Shown: positions 40,115-49,577 of the stretch, in pieces | Position numbering within the stretch: the first letter of the stretch is position 1 | Layout of the letters: every line of letters begins with the position of its first letter | Assembly (NCBI GenBank): GCA_035570275.1 | Contig: DATMNI010000214.1 | Coordinates: 1-50,180 of the forward strand | Direction of reading: 5' to 3' | DNA length: 50,180 bases | From: DATMNI01 sp035570275 | Lineage (GTDB): Bacteria > Acidobacteriota > Terriglobia > Bryobacterales > Bryobacteraceae | Program-made: the position numbers and the translations under genes | The notes under the pieces: model-generated | Told to the model about the DNA's origin: nothing | The model's input: only the letters and a program-made list of their open reading frames with translations | The model's database searches: none

Positions 40115-41024
40115 GGGCTGCTTTCCGGTCGATCACGTCGGCGTACACTTCCATGAGAGCGCGCAGGTCCGTGATGTCCTGGGCCACGCAGTTGGTGAGC
40201 GGCGGGCGGACGGGGCCGGCGGGCATTCCCAGTATCTCCATGGCCGCCTTCGTGGCCGAGACTTCGTAGCCCTTCACCCGCTCGCGCAGGGCGTAGAGCG
40301 GATGCACATACTTCTCCATCAGGCCATTGAGCCGCACCACATCGTGCGCCATGCCCGCTTCGGCCAGTGCGATGGAAAGCCGGGGAGCGATATTGGAGAT
40401 GCTGGAAGTGTAAGCCTGCACGCCGATGGCGAAGTAGGCCGGCACGCAATCGTCACCCAGCCCTCCCAACCATGCCAGACGGTCGCCCACCGATTGCATG
40501 ATGCGCTGATATTTCCGGGCGTCGCCCTGGCCATCCTTCCAGAAGGTGAGCGTGGGAACGCGGTCGGCCAACTGTGCCACCATCGCAGGCGTGAAGACCG
40601 CCCAATCGCGGCTGTATACCATCAGCGGCAGTCCCGTGGCGGCGCCGATGGCGCGATAGTATTCGATGACGCCTTCAAACGGCGGGTTGATGTAGTAGGG
40701 CGGCAGAACCAGGACGGAATCGGCGCCAGCCTTCTCGGCGCGCCGCGCCATATCGGCGCCGATAGCCGCGCTGTAACCGGCGCCGGCGACCACCGGCATA
40801 CGGCCTCGGGCCGCTTCGACGGTGACGCGCACGACGTGTTCTACTTCCTCCGGCGTCAGCGAATAAACTTCGCCGGTGCCGCCGGCTGCGACCAGTCCGC
40901 AGAACGGATACCGCGCCATTTCATCCACGTTGCCGGCCAGGGCGTCCAGGTCGAGCGAGAGGTCCTTATGGAAAGGCGTGACGGGGAACCCCAGCACGCC
41001 CCGGATGCGTTCTCTGAGTGACAT
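40107..41024 (-). CDS. DapA-family aldolase (5-dehydro-4-deoxyglucarate dehydratase-like)
   Basis: The 305-aa product is a class I aldolase of the DHDPS/NAL group: GVLGFPVTPFHKDLSLDLDA, CGLVAAGGTGEVYSLTPEE, VLVLPPYYINPPFEGVIEYY, catalytic Tyr in PLMVYSRD and Schiff-base Lys in LTFWKDGQGD. The FPVTPF and AAGGTGE segments favour the KdgD branch over true DapA. It would convert 5-dehydro-4-deoxyglucarate to 2-oxoglutarate semialdehyde. Its stop overlaps the start of the cytochrome c gene. Confidence 0.87.
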   Translation of the reverse strand: MSLRERIRGVLGFPVTPFHKDLSLDLDALAGNVDEMARYPFCGLVAAGGTGEVYSLTPEEVEHVVRVTVEAARGRMPVVAGAGYSAAIGADMARRAEKAGADSVLVLPPYYINPPFEGVIEYYRAIGAATGLPLMVYSRDWAVFTPAMVAQLADRVPTLTFWKDGQGDARKYQRIMQSVGDRLAWLGGLGDDCVPAYFAIGVQAYTSSISNIAPRLSIALAEAGMAHDVVRLNGLMEKYVHPLYALRERVKGYEVSATKAAMEILGMPAGPVRPPLTNCVAQDITDLRALMEVYADVIDRKAAHA

Positions 41025-41234
41025 GATTACAGTGTAAAAGCTTTCAGGCCTCAGCGGTCAGCTCTCAACTTTAGATCGAAGCTCGTGGCGGCGGCCGGTG
41101 GCGACTAGCGGCGACAGCGGTGAGACATTCATTTGGGTACGCCCTCAGCTCGAATTACCAGTTCGGGCGGCGTGGCGCCCGCGCCCGGCTCGCGCATCGC
41201 CCGCGCCCGGCTCAAGGTGATAACGTAGAGAGCC

Positions 41235-42119
41235 ATGAGCCCTGTAATTACCCTTGTTTTGCTCTCGGGCGCGCTGGCCGCCCAGACCCCTCTCCGTATG
41301 CCGAAGGCCGATCTTCTGTGGCCCAACGGAGCTCCGGGCTCGCAGGGAAATGAAGAAATCGACCAGCCGTCGATCGCGCCCTACATCGTGCCTGCAGGGC
41401 GTGGGACCGGCACGGCCGTGGTGGTCTGCCCCGGCGGCGGGTACAGCCATCTGGCGATGGATCATGAAGGCGACCAGGTCGCGAAATGGCTCAACTCGCT
41501 GGGGGTCTCGGCCTTCGTGCTCAAGTACCGGCTGGGGCCCAAATACCATCATCCTGTGGAATTGGGCGACGCCCAGCGCGCCATCCGCACGGTGCGGGCC
41601 AAGGCCGCGGAGTACCGTGTGGCGCCGGACCGGATCGGCATCATGGGCTTCTCCGCCGGCGGCCACCTGGCGTCCACCGCGGGCACGCATTTTGATGCGG
41701 GCGAAGCCAGCGCGGCCGACCCCATCGACCGCATGAGCAGCCGGCCGGACTTTCTGGTGCTCGGCTATCCCGTGATATCCTTCACCACGCCGTACACGCA
41801 CAAGGGTTCGCTGCAGAGCCTGCTGGGCAATAACCCCGATCCCAAGCTGGTGGAGAGTCTCTCGAACGAACTCCAGGTGACTGCGCAGACGCCGCCCACG
41901 TTTCTGTTCCACACCACCGCCGATACCACGGTGCCGGTGGAGAACAGCGTGCTGTTTTACCTGGCGCTGCGCAAAGCCGGCGTGCCGGCCGAGATGCATA
42001 TCTACGAACGCGGGCCGCACGGTTTGGGCCTGGCGCCGCTGGACGAGGCGCTTTCCTCGTGGCCTTCGCGGCTGGCGGCCTGGCTCAGGGTGCATGGGTT
42101 ACTGAACGGAGCGCGGTAG
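41235..42119 (+). CDS. Secreted alpha/beta hydrolase (esterase-like)
   Basis: The 294-aa product begins with a signal peptide (SPVITLVLLSGALAAQ) and shows TAVVVCPGGGYSHLAMDHEG, VAKWLNSLGVSAFVLKYRLG, the nucleophile elbow IGIMGFSAGGHLAS, and PPTFLFHTTADTTVPVENS with the likely Asp and a final His in YERGPHGLGLAP. This is the BD-FAE/acetyl-esterase group acting on plant polysaccharide esters in the periplasm or outside the cell. It is a single gene, divergent from the aldolase. Confidence 0.9.
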   Translation: MSPVITLVLLSGALAAQTPLRMPKADLLWPNGAPGSQGNEEIDQPSIAPYIVPAGRGTGTAVVVCPGGGYSHLAMDHEGDQVAKWLNSLGVSAFVLKYRLGPKYHHPVELGDAQRAIRTVRAKAAEYRVAPDRIGIMGFSAGGHLASTAGTHFDAGEASAADPIDRMSSRPDFLVLGYPVISFTTPYTHKGSLQSLLGNNPDPKLVESLSNELQVTAQTPPTFLFHTTADTTVPVENSVLFYLALRKAGVPAEMHIYERGPHGLGLAPLDEALSSWPSRLAAWLRVHGLLNGAR

Positions 42120-42348
42120 CCGCGACCCTCGTGGTTGGCGGGCCGCCGCACCGGCCGTGAGGCAGCGTTAGGGCAGGGCTACCGGCAAGTCACGCGCCAG
42201 AACGCCGGCGCATGCCAAAGCCAAGTCAAAAGCCCGCCGACATTTGGGCAAAACACCGCCCATCGTCAGTTGCGATTCGTTTCAACTCGTTGCGGGCCAG
42301 TCTCGCCGGCCGTGGCATGGTTCGTGCCCTTAATCTGTCCGGCTACAA

Positions 42349-42711
42349 ATGTTGAAGATCACACTGCACGATAGTTCGCGGGAACTCCGCTTCATCCTGG
42401 AGGGCAGACTCTCCGGTCCCTGGGTCCGCGAGTTGCAGGAGTGCTGGCGGACCGCCGCCTCCACTACGCTGGGGCGCCGCACGGTCATCGACCTGGGGGA
42501 AGTAGACTTTGTGGACCCCGCGGGCCAGTCGCTGCTGGCGGAAATGCACCGCGATGGCGTTCGCCTGTTGGCGTTGACGCCGTTGATCCAGTCGCTGGTC
42601 GAAGAGGTTTCGGGCGCTCCCTGTTGTGGTACGGTTGAAGAAAAGCGGGTCCGCAGCCACGATGACTTCATTCGCACCGACACGACCGGACCCGACCCGC
42701 GCGCGCTATGA
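42349..42711 (+). CDS. STAS-domain protein
   Basis: The 120-aa product (LKITLHDSSRELRFILEGRL, then VIDLGEVDFVDPAGQSLLAE) has a single STAS domain like anti-sigma-factor antagonists. The usual phosphorylatable Ser position is read here as DPAGQSLL. The last 25 residues lie beyond the domain. It overlaps the sigma-54 activator gene by 50 bp in another frame, so the two are likely co-expressed and may interact. Confidence 0.82.
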   Translation: MLKITLHDSSRELRFILEGRLSGPWVRELQECWRTAASTTLGRRTVIDLGEVDFVDPAGQSLLAEMHRDGVRLLALTPLIQSLVEEVSGAPCCGTVEEKRVRSHDDFIRTDTTGPDPRAL

Positions 42712-44731
42712 GACGCTGCTGGAGGTCGCCCGGTCGATTGCGGCCCATCAACAACTCTCGACGCTCTTCGCCGACTTGAGCCGCCTGCTCAAGCGCCTGG
42801 TGTCGTTCGATTTCATCAGCCTGACGCTGGTGGATTATAAGGACCGCGTGGTCCGCCTCCACCTTTTGGAAACGGACCGGCAGGTGGTGGGGGACACGGC
42901 CTTCGCCACTCCCTTCGACCAGACACCGACCATGGTCGCGCTCGAAACCCGCGCGCCGTACTACATCGCCGACGTCGCGGCGGAGCACCGGTTTCCGATT
43001 ATCCGCGATCTGCTGCTGGCCAACGGCATCCAATCCTCTTGCATTTTGCCGATCCTCACCGCGCAGCGCAAACTGGGAGGGCTTAATTTCGGCTCGCTCC
43101 AGAAAGACGCCTACGGGGCCGAGGACATCGAGTTCATGGGGCAGGTGGCGCGCCAGGTGGCCGTGGCGGTGGATAACGCGCTGAACCACGAAGCCGCCAA
43201 AGCTTATGAGCTGCAGTTGGCGCACGAGCGGGACCGGCTGCGCACTCTGCTGGAGGTCAACAACGCCGTGGTAAGCTGCCTTGACACCAGGCGGCTGTTC
43301 CAGGCGATTTCGGCTTCGCTGCGCCGCAGTTTTGCACTGGACTACGTGAGCCTGCTGATCCACGACCCCGACATCAATGCCCTGCGCCTGCAGATGTTGG
43401 ACTTCCCCGACGGCTCCGGCCTGATTCGCCAGGATGCCGTGGTGCCGCTGGACGACACGCTTGCGGGCTACGTATTCCGCACCCGCGAAGGCCGCCTTTT
43501 CAGCCTGGAGGAGGCGCGCGCCATTTCCAAGACGACGGGAGAGATCATGGAGCGCGAGGGGCTGCGGTCTTTGTGCTGCATTCCCCTGATTTCGCGCGGC
43601 AACGCGCTGGGGACGCTCAATTGCGGTTCGCGCCAGCCGGGATTTTTCGCGGCTGAAGATCTGCAATTCTTCTCGCAGGTGGCCGGGCAGGTGGCGATCG
43701 CGCTCGACAATGCGCTCTCCTACAACCGGATCGAGGATCTGAATGCCCGCCTGGCGGAGGAGAAGGTCTATCTCGAAGATGAAATCCGCACCGGCAACCG
43801 GTTTGAAGAAATCATCGGCCAGAGCCGCGCGCTCAACGCCATACTCAAACAGGTGGAGACCGTGGCGCCAACCGATTCCACCGTCTTAATCTACGGGGAG
43901 ACCGGCACCGGCAAGGAACTGGTGGCGCGGGCGATCCACGATCTGAGCCAGCGCAAGCAAGGCACCTTCGTCAAGCTCAACTGCGCCGCCATCCCGACGG
44001 GGCTGCTGGAAAGCGAAATGTTCGGCCATGAGAAAGGCGCCTTTACCGGCGCCATCGCGCAGCGCATCGGCCGTTTCGAACTGGCGCACCGCGGCACCAT
44101 GTTCATGGACGAGGTGGGTGAGATTCCTCTGGAGTTGCAGACCAAGCTGCTGCGGGTTCTGCAGGAACGCGAGTTCGAACGCTTGGGCAGTTCGCGCACC
44201 ATCAAGACGGACGCCCGCCTGGTGGCGGCCACCAATCGGAACCTGACCGAACTGGTGGAGGAGCGGCAGTTTCGCGCCGATCTCTACTATCGCCTGAACG
44301 TCTTTCCCATCACCGTGCCGCCGCTCCGGGAGCGCCGGGAAGATATTCCTCTGCTGGTGCGCTACTTCGTGCAGCAATTCGCGCGCCGCATGAACCGGCG
44401 GATCACCACCATTCCCACCGAGTCCATGAACGCGCTCACGCGCTATCACTGGCCGGGCAATATCCGGGAATTGCAGAACTTCATCGAGCGCGCGGTGATC
44501 GTCTCGCCGGGCCCCGCGCTGCAGGCGCCGGTGCGGGAACTGAAGCGCGGCCCTTCGGGCGCAGTGGTGGTGACGTTGCATGACGCGGAGCGCGAGGCCA
44601 TTGTGCGGGCGTTGCGCGACGCCGGCGGCAAGGTCGGCGGCGACCAGGGCGCGGCCGCCAAGTTGGGGATGAAACGCACCACGCTGCAGGCCAAAATGCG
44701 CAAGCTCGAGATCGGCACCAAGAGCTTCTGA
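42662..44731 (+). CDS. Sigma-54-dependent activator with two GAF domains
   Basis: The 689-aa product has two GAF sensor domains (about 30-180 and 200-350), an AAA+ domain with Walker A GETGTGKEL (about 412) and the sigma-54 contact GAFTGA (about 459), RGTMFMDEVGEIPLELQ (Walker B), and a Fis-type helix-turn-helix at the end (GAAAKLGMKRTTLQAKMRKL). The layout is that of FhlA/NorR-like enhancer-binding proteins. ATG at 42662 is chosen. The ligand sensed by the GAF domains is unknown. Confidence 0.93.
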   Translation: MTSFAPTRPDPTRARYETLLEVARSIAAHQQLSTLFADLSRLLKRLVSFDFISLTLVDYKDRVVRLHLLETDRQVVGDTAFATPFDQTPTMVALETRAPYYIADVAAEHRFPIIRDLLLANGIQSSCILPILTAQRKLGGLNFGSLQKDAYGAEDIEFMGQVARQVAVAVDNALNHEAAKAYELQLAHERDRLRTLLEVNNAVVSCLDTRRLFQAISASLRRSFALDYVSLLIHDPDINALRLQMLDFPDGSGLIRQDAVVPLDDTLAGYVFRTREGRLFSLEEARAISKTTGEIMEREGLRSLCCIPLISRGNALGTLNCGSRQPGFFAAEDLQFFSQVAGQVAIALDNALSYNRIEDLNARLAEEKVYLEDEIRTGNRFEEIIGQSRALNAILKQVETVAPTDSTVLIYGETGTGKELVARAIHDLSQRKQGTFVKLNCAAIPTGLLESEMFGHEKGAFTGAIAQRIGRFELAHRGTMFMDEVGEIPLELQTKLLRVLQEREFERLGSSRTIKTDARLVAATNRNLTELVEERQFRADLYYRLNVFPITVPPLRERREDIPLLVRYFVQQFARRMNRRITTIPTESMNALTRYHWPGNIRELQNFIERAVIVSPGPALQAPVRELKRGPSGAVVVTLHDAEREAIVRALRDAGGKVGGDQGAAAKLGMKRTTLQAKMRKLEIGTKSF

Positions 44732-44742
44732 GGGCCGGCTTT

Positions 44743-44797
44743 GTGGGGCAGGGTGGCAACCGGTTGGCAACCTGCGGCGGATTGTTAATCCGCCTGC
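44743..44797. repeat. Dispersed palindromic repeat, family A
   Basis: GTGGGGCAGG, an irregular GGTTGGCAACC, and GCGGCGGATTGTTAATCCGCC recur 12 bases after the activator stop. Confidence 0.85.
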
Positions 44798-44904
44798 CGC
44801 GAGCCGAGCGAGCCGCCCGCGTTTTGCTGCACTGGCTCGTCGGCGGGCAATCTTCCTGTTGGACGCGTGTGTCGGTTGACGCATGTGGCCAGTTGATTCG
44901 TCTG

Positions 44905-45792
44905 TCAGTTGTTTGTCGGCAGTTTCAACGCGTTGTCGATCACAAGCAACTCAATCTGTTCCTTTCCAGACTCCAACTTGAGACCTAATTGCTCCTCAAC
45001 AGCGGTGAATAGAGAGGGTCCGGACGGAGTATCGTCAGGGCGCCCGGCGCCTCCCGTACTGCCCATCGGCTGCGCGTTGTCCGGAACCCAGTTCAATGTG
45101 AAAGCGTAGAGTCCTTCCAACTGAGTCATATCCTTGACCGGGCGATCCAGGCGGGACGAAAGCGTTTCGGCAAACTTTGCGGGCGTGGCACTCGGCAAAT
45201 GAAAGCTCCTCCTGGGCCCGAATTCTCCACTCCGCATCATAGGGGCCAAAGCGGCAGATGCTCTCGCCTTTTTCAAAGCGATCCTCTCCGCGTCGTCTTT
45301 ATAGTCCGGCAACGCCTCCGCCGGCTTAAGTTTCGGACCATTCCTGGCGACCGTCAACCGGTACACCGGTAATGCCTTCGTCTCGCGGTGCAGGCGGATC
45401 TGGAACCGCTCCGTTAGCAACTTTTGCAGCATCAATCGTAATCGTTCCGCATCCGTTCCCGGCGGCACCTTGGCAACGATCTCATACCGTTCCGTGTCCA
45501 GCCAACCCGGTCCCGAAATCTGGTCCGGCCGCAGTTTATATGCCCGCGCCAGCAGCATCTTGAGACTCACTCCAGAGTAGTCGATCCGGCCGGGATTGTT
45601 ACTGCCGGGGCCTCCGCGGAAACCCATCTGCTCCGCCACGCTGAGCGGGAGCATGTCCTGAATCGGCCCAGCCGGCGTGGCCGCAGGCTTGACCGATGCA
45701 ACCTCGAACTCTGGTGCATCCGCCGTCGGTTGGCCGCTCGCCGCCAGGACGCACGACGAAATCCAACTCACGGCTACCAAGGTCTGTTTCAT
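44905..45792 (-). CDS. TIGR03435-family exported protein
   Basis: The 295-aa product starts with a signal peptide (KQTLVAVSWISSCVLAASGQ) and has the TIGR03435 pattern: FEVASVKPA, GRIDYSGVSLKMLLARAY, QISGPGWLDTERYEIVAKVP, LLTERFQIRLHRETKALPVY and a C-terminal LFTAVEEQLGLKLESGKEQI with VLVIDN-like LLVIDNALKLP. The family is very abundant in Solibacter-type genomes and its function is unknown. It is the clearest single taxonomic marker in the window. Confidence 0.94.
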   Translation of the reverse strand: MKQTLVAVSWISSCVLAASGQPTADAPEFEVASVKPAATPAGPIQDMLPLSVAEQMGFRGGPGSNNPGRIDYSGVSLKMLLARAYKLRPDQISGPGWLDTERYEIVAKVPPGTDAERLRLMLQKLLTERFQIRLHRETKALPVYRLTVARNGPKLKPAEALPDYKDDAERIALKKARASAALAPMMRSGEFGPRRSFHLPSATPAKFAETLSSRLDRPVKDMTQLEGLYAFTLNWVPDNAQPMGSTGGAGRPDDTPSGPSLFTAVEEQLGLKLESGKEQIELLVIDNALKLPTNN

Positions 45793-45891
45793 CTCCTGCG
45801 CTCCTGCCGGTAATCATACGATATCCGAGTCGTTCCGAACTGACAATGATACGCTCGCACGAACGGAATCGTTGAATGGCACCCGCCACAG

Positions 45892-47604
45892 CTAGAGCCG
45901 GCATCCCCACGCCGGCGGCGATGCGCGAGTCCGCGCCTCCCGTGAGAGCAGGAGGAAGTAATCCGGGGAGACCTCGACCGATTCGTGCGGCGCCGCGCTA
46001 CTGATGGCGGCGCGGTACTTGAGGGGCAGAAAGAAATCGCTGGCCGGATGGGCGCGCACCACACTGGCCAGTTCTTCGGTGTCGCGGATCACGATCAGCG
46101 TCCCGATGGGTTCACCGGAGTTGCAGCCCCACTCGCGCAGATGCCGGCGGTACACGGGCTCCCATTTTGCAAGGTCGTTCCACTGCTGGGCGTCAACGGC
46201 GATCCCCAGATAGTTCCAGGGCATGGCATAGCTGCCACTGGCCATAGGGCCGCCGAACCTGCCATATCGCAGCTTGGGCAGCGGGAGCGTGGAGGCATAG
46301 AGATCGTCTTCGACGCCGGCGACGATGAGTTCGTTGCCGCGGCCGCGTTCGCAATAGTCCGAAAGCGGGCCTGCCGCCTTCTGGACGGTGCCCGCCTGGA
46401 ACGAGATGCCAAACGGCGCTTCGGGTACCGCCGTCTTCGCCAGAGCCGCGGCCGACAACAGCAAGAGCATCCAGGGCGCGGAGGACTTGGACGAAAGCGG
46501 CCCGCTGGTGGCCGCCAATATAGCCAGCGCGGGCGCCATCGGCAGCAGGTAACTGGCATTGCGGTACTGCCAGCCGAGCACCGCAGCCACCAGCACGGCC
46601 AGCCAGCAGGCCAGCAGAGTGGCCTCGCCCGACCGCTTCCGTAACTCCAGGAAGAACGAAGGCGCGGCGACCAGCGCCGACGCCAGGAGCACCGGATCGG
46701 TGGCGGCCAGACGCATCAGGTAGAACAGCGCCGGGTTCTCTTGCGAGGTTTGCTGCGGCGCGCCGGCGCCGAATCCCAGAATTTCCACACGGATCTGCTC
46801 AGTCCAAAACCAGCGTTGGTGCACCAGCAATTGGTATGCAAACCACGGCGCCGCCAGTGCCAGGGAGAGGGCCCCGGCGTAACAAACTCGCCTGAAGGCC
46901 GGCTTCCGATTGCGCGGCGCTACCAACCAATACATCCCCAGGATAGCCAGTGGCAGCACTCCGGCAACGCTCTTGGTGAGGATGGCGGCGGCCACCGAAA
47001 CCGCGAAGCCCCACAGTGCGATTCCGGATTCGAGCCACGGGTCGGAAAACAGGCAGTACATGGCGGACGTGTTCCAGGCCACCAGCAGCCCATCGGTCAT
47101 GCACATGCCTGCCAGCACGTGCCACAGGCGATTGGAAACCAGCAGCAACACGGCCGCGGCCCCGGCTTGCCAGCCGCGGACCTCCGCCGCCCAGAGAAAA
47201 ACCAGGCCCACGGCAAAGCTGGCGAAGAGGGCCACGGGCAGCCGCAGCCCCAGCCGAGTCACCCCCAGCAGCCGCGCCGAAATGCCGGACGCCCACATCA
47301 AGAGGGGCGGCTTGTAAAGCGCGTAGCGGCCCATGAAGATCGGGGTGAGCCAACCGCCCTGCTCCGCCATGCGGATGGCGGTGTGGGCATACAGGGCTTC
47401 ATCCTGCGCCGTAATCTTGCCGATGGGATCGACATAGTCGCCTGCCAGGCCCACGCGGGCCGACCGGACGAGCAGGCAAACCAGCGCAAGCAAGGCAACG
47501 GCGCACCAGGCCCGTCGCAATGTAAGACAGGCCTCCTGGCCTGTCCCACCATGGTACAGCAGCGTTGCGGAAATGTGACGCCGGCGGTACGGACGGGTTT
47601 GCAT
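45892..47604 (-). CDS. ArnT-like membrane glycosyltransferase
   Basis: The product (about 570 aa from ATG 47604) is a GT-C fold, polyprenyl-phosphate-sugar-dependent transferase. The metal-binding loop is DPIGKITAQDEALYAHTAIR, then GRYALYKPPLLMWASGISAR, and about 10-12 membrane helices follow (SLALAAPWFAYQLLVHQRWF). It transfers a sugar in the periplasm to lipid A or protein. The start is uncertain: the first 25 or so codons from 47604 overlap a repeat (GACAGGCC...GGCCTGTC), and a TTG near 47523 would give LRRAWCAVALLAL. Confidence 0.85.
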   Translation of the reverse strand: MQTRPYRRRHISATLLYHGGTGQEACLTLRRAWCAVALLALVCLLVRSARVGLAGDYVDPIGKITAQDEALYAHTAIRMAEQGGWLTPIFMGRYALYKPPLLMWASGISARLLGVTRLGLRLPVALFASFAVGLVFLWAAEVRGWQAGAAAVLLLVSNRLWHVLAGMCMTDGLLVAWNTSAMYCLFSDPWLESGIALWGFAVSVAAAILTKSVAGVLPLAILGMYWLVAPRNRKPAFRRVCYAGALSLALAAPWFAYQLLVHQRWFWTEQIRVEILGFGAGAPQQTSQENPALFYLMRLAATDPVLLASALVAAPSFFLELRKRSGEATLLACWLAVLVAAVLGWQYRNASYLLPMAPALAILAATSGPLSSKSSAPWMLLLLSAAALAKTAVPEAPFGISFQAGTVQKAAGPLSDYCERGRGNELIVAGVEDDLYASTLPLPKLRYGRFGGPMASGSYAMPWNYLGIAVDAQQWNDLAKWEPVYRRHLREWGCNSGEPIGTLIVIRDTEELASVVRAHPASDFFLPLKYRAAISSAAPHESVEVSPDYFLLLSREARTRASPPAWGCRL

Positions 47605-47715
47605 CCTGAGGCCAACGTGGGGCCATCTGCGGCTTCGTTTTCGGTAACACGGGTCGTAAGCTGGGGGACTGGGGCGGGACTTGCATATGCATTGCCTATA
47701 CAATGGGTAGAGACG

Positions 47716-48054
47716 ATGTTTGAGTGGGATCGGAACAATTTGCGCAAGATCCGAGAGCACCGCATCCTGCGCTCGGAGGCTAAGTACACCGTTTCAGAAG
47801 TTCGCTAACGTATCGAGAAACCGCTTGCTGACGCGCGCGGCTCCGATCAGAGCCGCGACCGTTAGGGAGCGTTCTGCCCGATTATGAGAACAGGATGCTG
47901 AAGGTGAGGTTCGCTTTGTCTACTACGGCGAGACCGACGCAGGCCGATTGCTTGCCGTAATCGTGGCGGAGCGAGGTGACTTGGTGACCGCCCCACGACT
48001 TGGATGCTGGGCAGAAAACGTGACTATTTTCGCAGGCGCGTGCAAGGAGAGTAA
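47716..48054 (+). pseudogene. BrnT-type toxin broken by a palindromic repeat
   Basis: The start MFEWDRNNLRKIREHRI is a BrnT-like N-terminus. The frame then runs into a family C repeat. After the repeat, EVRFVYYGETDAGRLLAVIV and AERGD resume the toxin's second half, and after another frameshift RDYFRRRVQGE ends at a TAA before the antitoxin. The toxin is therefore inactive. Confidence 0.8.
47780..47872. repeat. Palindromic element, family C, inside a toxin gene
   Basis: CTAAGTACACCGTTTCAGAA at one end and the reverse of GCTCCCTAACGGTCGCGGCT at the other match the element at 14036-14205, including the flanking CTAAGTACACC. Confidence 0.88.
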
Positions 48055-48055
48055 T

Positions 48056-48367
48056 ATGCCGAGAAAACCGGCGGAAATGCCAAAGTTCAAGAGCGAAAGT
48101 GAAGAAGCGGACTGGTGGGCCAGCGCTGCCGGGCGCAACTACGTCAAGCGGAAGTCAAAGGCGGCGCTCGCGAAGGGAATCAAGCCCTCAAGTTCCGGTT
48201 TGGTCACGCGGCTGAATGCCCAGAAGAGCCACCAGATCGCGATCCGGTTGGCGGAATCTGACATTGAGCAGGCACGAAAGCTGGCTGGCCGCAAAGGCAT
48301 CGGCTATCAGACTCTATTGAAGATGATCGTGCACGAGGGTTTGCAACGCGAGGCCCGGCGAGGTTGA
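48056..48367 (+). CDS. CopG-type antitoxin (orphan)
   Basis: The 103-aa product starts MPRKPAEMPKFKSESEEADW, with the PKFKSE-x-EEADWW motif of CopG-like antitoxins, and ends HQIAIRLAESDIEQARKLAG, KGIGYQTLLKMIVHEGLQRE, a ribbon-helix-helix-like segment. A GGAGAG ribosome binding site lies six bases before the ATG. Its toxin just upstream is broken, leaving it as an orphan. Confidence 0.88.
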   Translation: MPRKPAEMPKFKSESEEADWWASAAGRNYVKRKSKAALAKGIKPSSSGLVTRLNAQKSHQIAIRLAESDIEQARKLAGRKGIGYQTLLKMIVHEGLQREARRG

Positions 48368-48374
48368 CCCGGTC

Positions 48375-49571
48375 TTACTGTCCCTGGTTCCGGTACCACT
48401 TGAGCCGCGTCCCATCGATGCAGGCGACGTCAGGCCGCCCGTCGCCGTCGAGATCGGCCACCGCGCAGGCCGCCGCCCCCATACTTTTGTCGAGAATCTC
48501 GCGGGTCCATTTGCCCGGTGTTGAAGGCGATGGGGCCGAGTAATAAATGTACACGCTGCGGTCGCCGCCGCGGAAGCCGGCAATCACTTCGTCCAGGCCG
48601 TCCCCGTTGAGATCGGCGGTGACGATGGTGTGGCCATCGGTCAGGGAGCTATCGATCACCTGCCGCTCCCATTTTGCGTTGGCCTGCTGGGAGACGGCCT
48701 GCTGGTAGATGGCCACCTGGTTGCCGTGCCAGGGTTCGATCGCGGCCAGGAAGCGCGTGCCAGCCAGGCGCCCCACGGCAATATCGCTCGACCCCGATTT
48801 GGGCCACGCGGCCGGGTCTCCGCGGGCGATTTCGGTGCGGGTCCAGTGCCCATCCTTGCCGTAGTGGAACAGGTGGATGCCGTCGAAACTGGCGGTGAGG
48901 ATCTCATCGCGGCCGTCGCCATCCCAATCAAGCACGTAGATGCCGTGCATCACGCCGCTGTTTTCCGTGCCGATCACCTGCCGCTTCCATTCGCCCGGGC
49001 GGTAGTAAACCAACGGCACCTGGTCGCGATAGTCGGGGGGCTCGGCTTTGGCGCCGGTAAGGGCGGCGTTGACCACTACCAGGCGGCCATCGCCCGCGAT
49101 ATCGGCGGTGCGCAGGCGATGAGACGTAGTCAGCCGGTCGATCTCGGTGACGGTCCACGGCTCGCGCGGGTCGCCGTTGTGGTGGAGCACGGAGACGATC
49201 CCGATGCTGTTCTTGGCCTGATTGGCGAATTCGGTGGCCAGCACGATATCGGGCACCGGGTCGCCCTTCCCGGGGTCTCCCCTGACCGGCACGACGGTGC
49301 AGTTGATCATGTGGGCGAGGCCGCCTGCGATCACGTGGCGCTGCCAGCCCGGGTTCTCATACCAGACCAGTTCGGTGAGGCCGCTGGCGAGCGCGATCAG
49401 GTCGGGCTTGCCATCGTGATTGAGGTCGGCAACCACCACTTGATAGCCGCCCTTGAGGTCGGCGGTAATTGTGTTTTCGGTGAACCGGGCCGGTGGGGCC
49501 GCCGCCAGCAGGCACACCGCCATGGCAAGGAACGAGACAGGACGCACGCTCCACAGTATACTTGCAATCAC
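48375..49571 (-). CDS. Secreted FG-GAP/VCBS repeat protein
   Basis: The 398-aa product has a signal peptide (RPVSFLAMAVCLLAAAPPAR) and repeated FG-GAP/VCBS blades: VVVADLNHDGKPDLIALASG, YVLDWDGDGRDEILTASFDG, IVTADLNGDGLDEVIAGFRG, AVADLDGDGRPDVACIDG, each with a DxDxDG calcium loop. It probably forms a beta-propeller outside the cell. GTG at 49571 is the longest start; a GTG at 49547 would give a more typical signal peptide. Confidence 0.88.
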   Translation of the reverse strand: MIASILWSVRPVSFLAMAVCLLAAAPPARFTENTITADLKGGYQVVVADLNHDGKPDLIALASGLTELVWYENPGWQRHVIAGGLAHMINCTVVPVRGDPGKGDPVPDIVLATEFANQAKNSIGIVSVLHHNGDPREPWTVTEIDRLTTSHRLRTADIAGDGRLVVVNAALTGAKAEPPDYRDQVPLVYYRPGEWKRQVIGTENSGVMHGIYVLDWDGDGRDEILTASFDGIHLFHYGKDGHWTRTEIARGDPAAWPKSGSSDIAVGRLAGTRFLAAIEPWHGNQVAIYQQAVSQQANAKWERQVIDSSLTDGHTIVTADLNGDGLDEVIAGFRGGDRSVYIYYSAPSPSTPGKWTREILDKSMGAAACAVADLDGDGRPDVACIDGTRLKWYRNQGQ

Positions 49572-49577
49572 AAGGCT

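Noticed and set aside
45985..47808. Long plus-strand frames opposite the ArnT-like gene
   Set aside because: Antisense shadows; the minus strand shows membrane helices and the conserved acidic loop.
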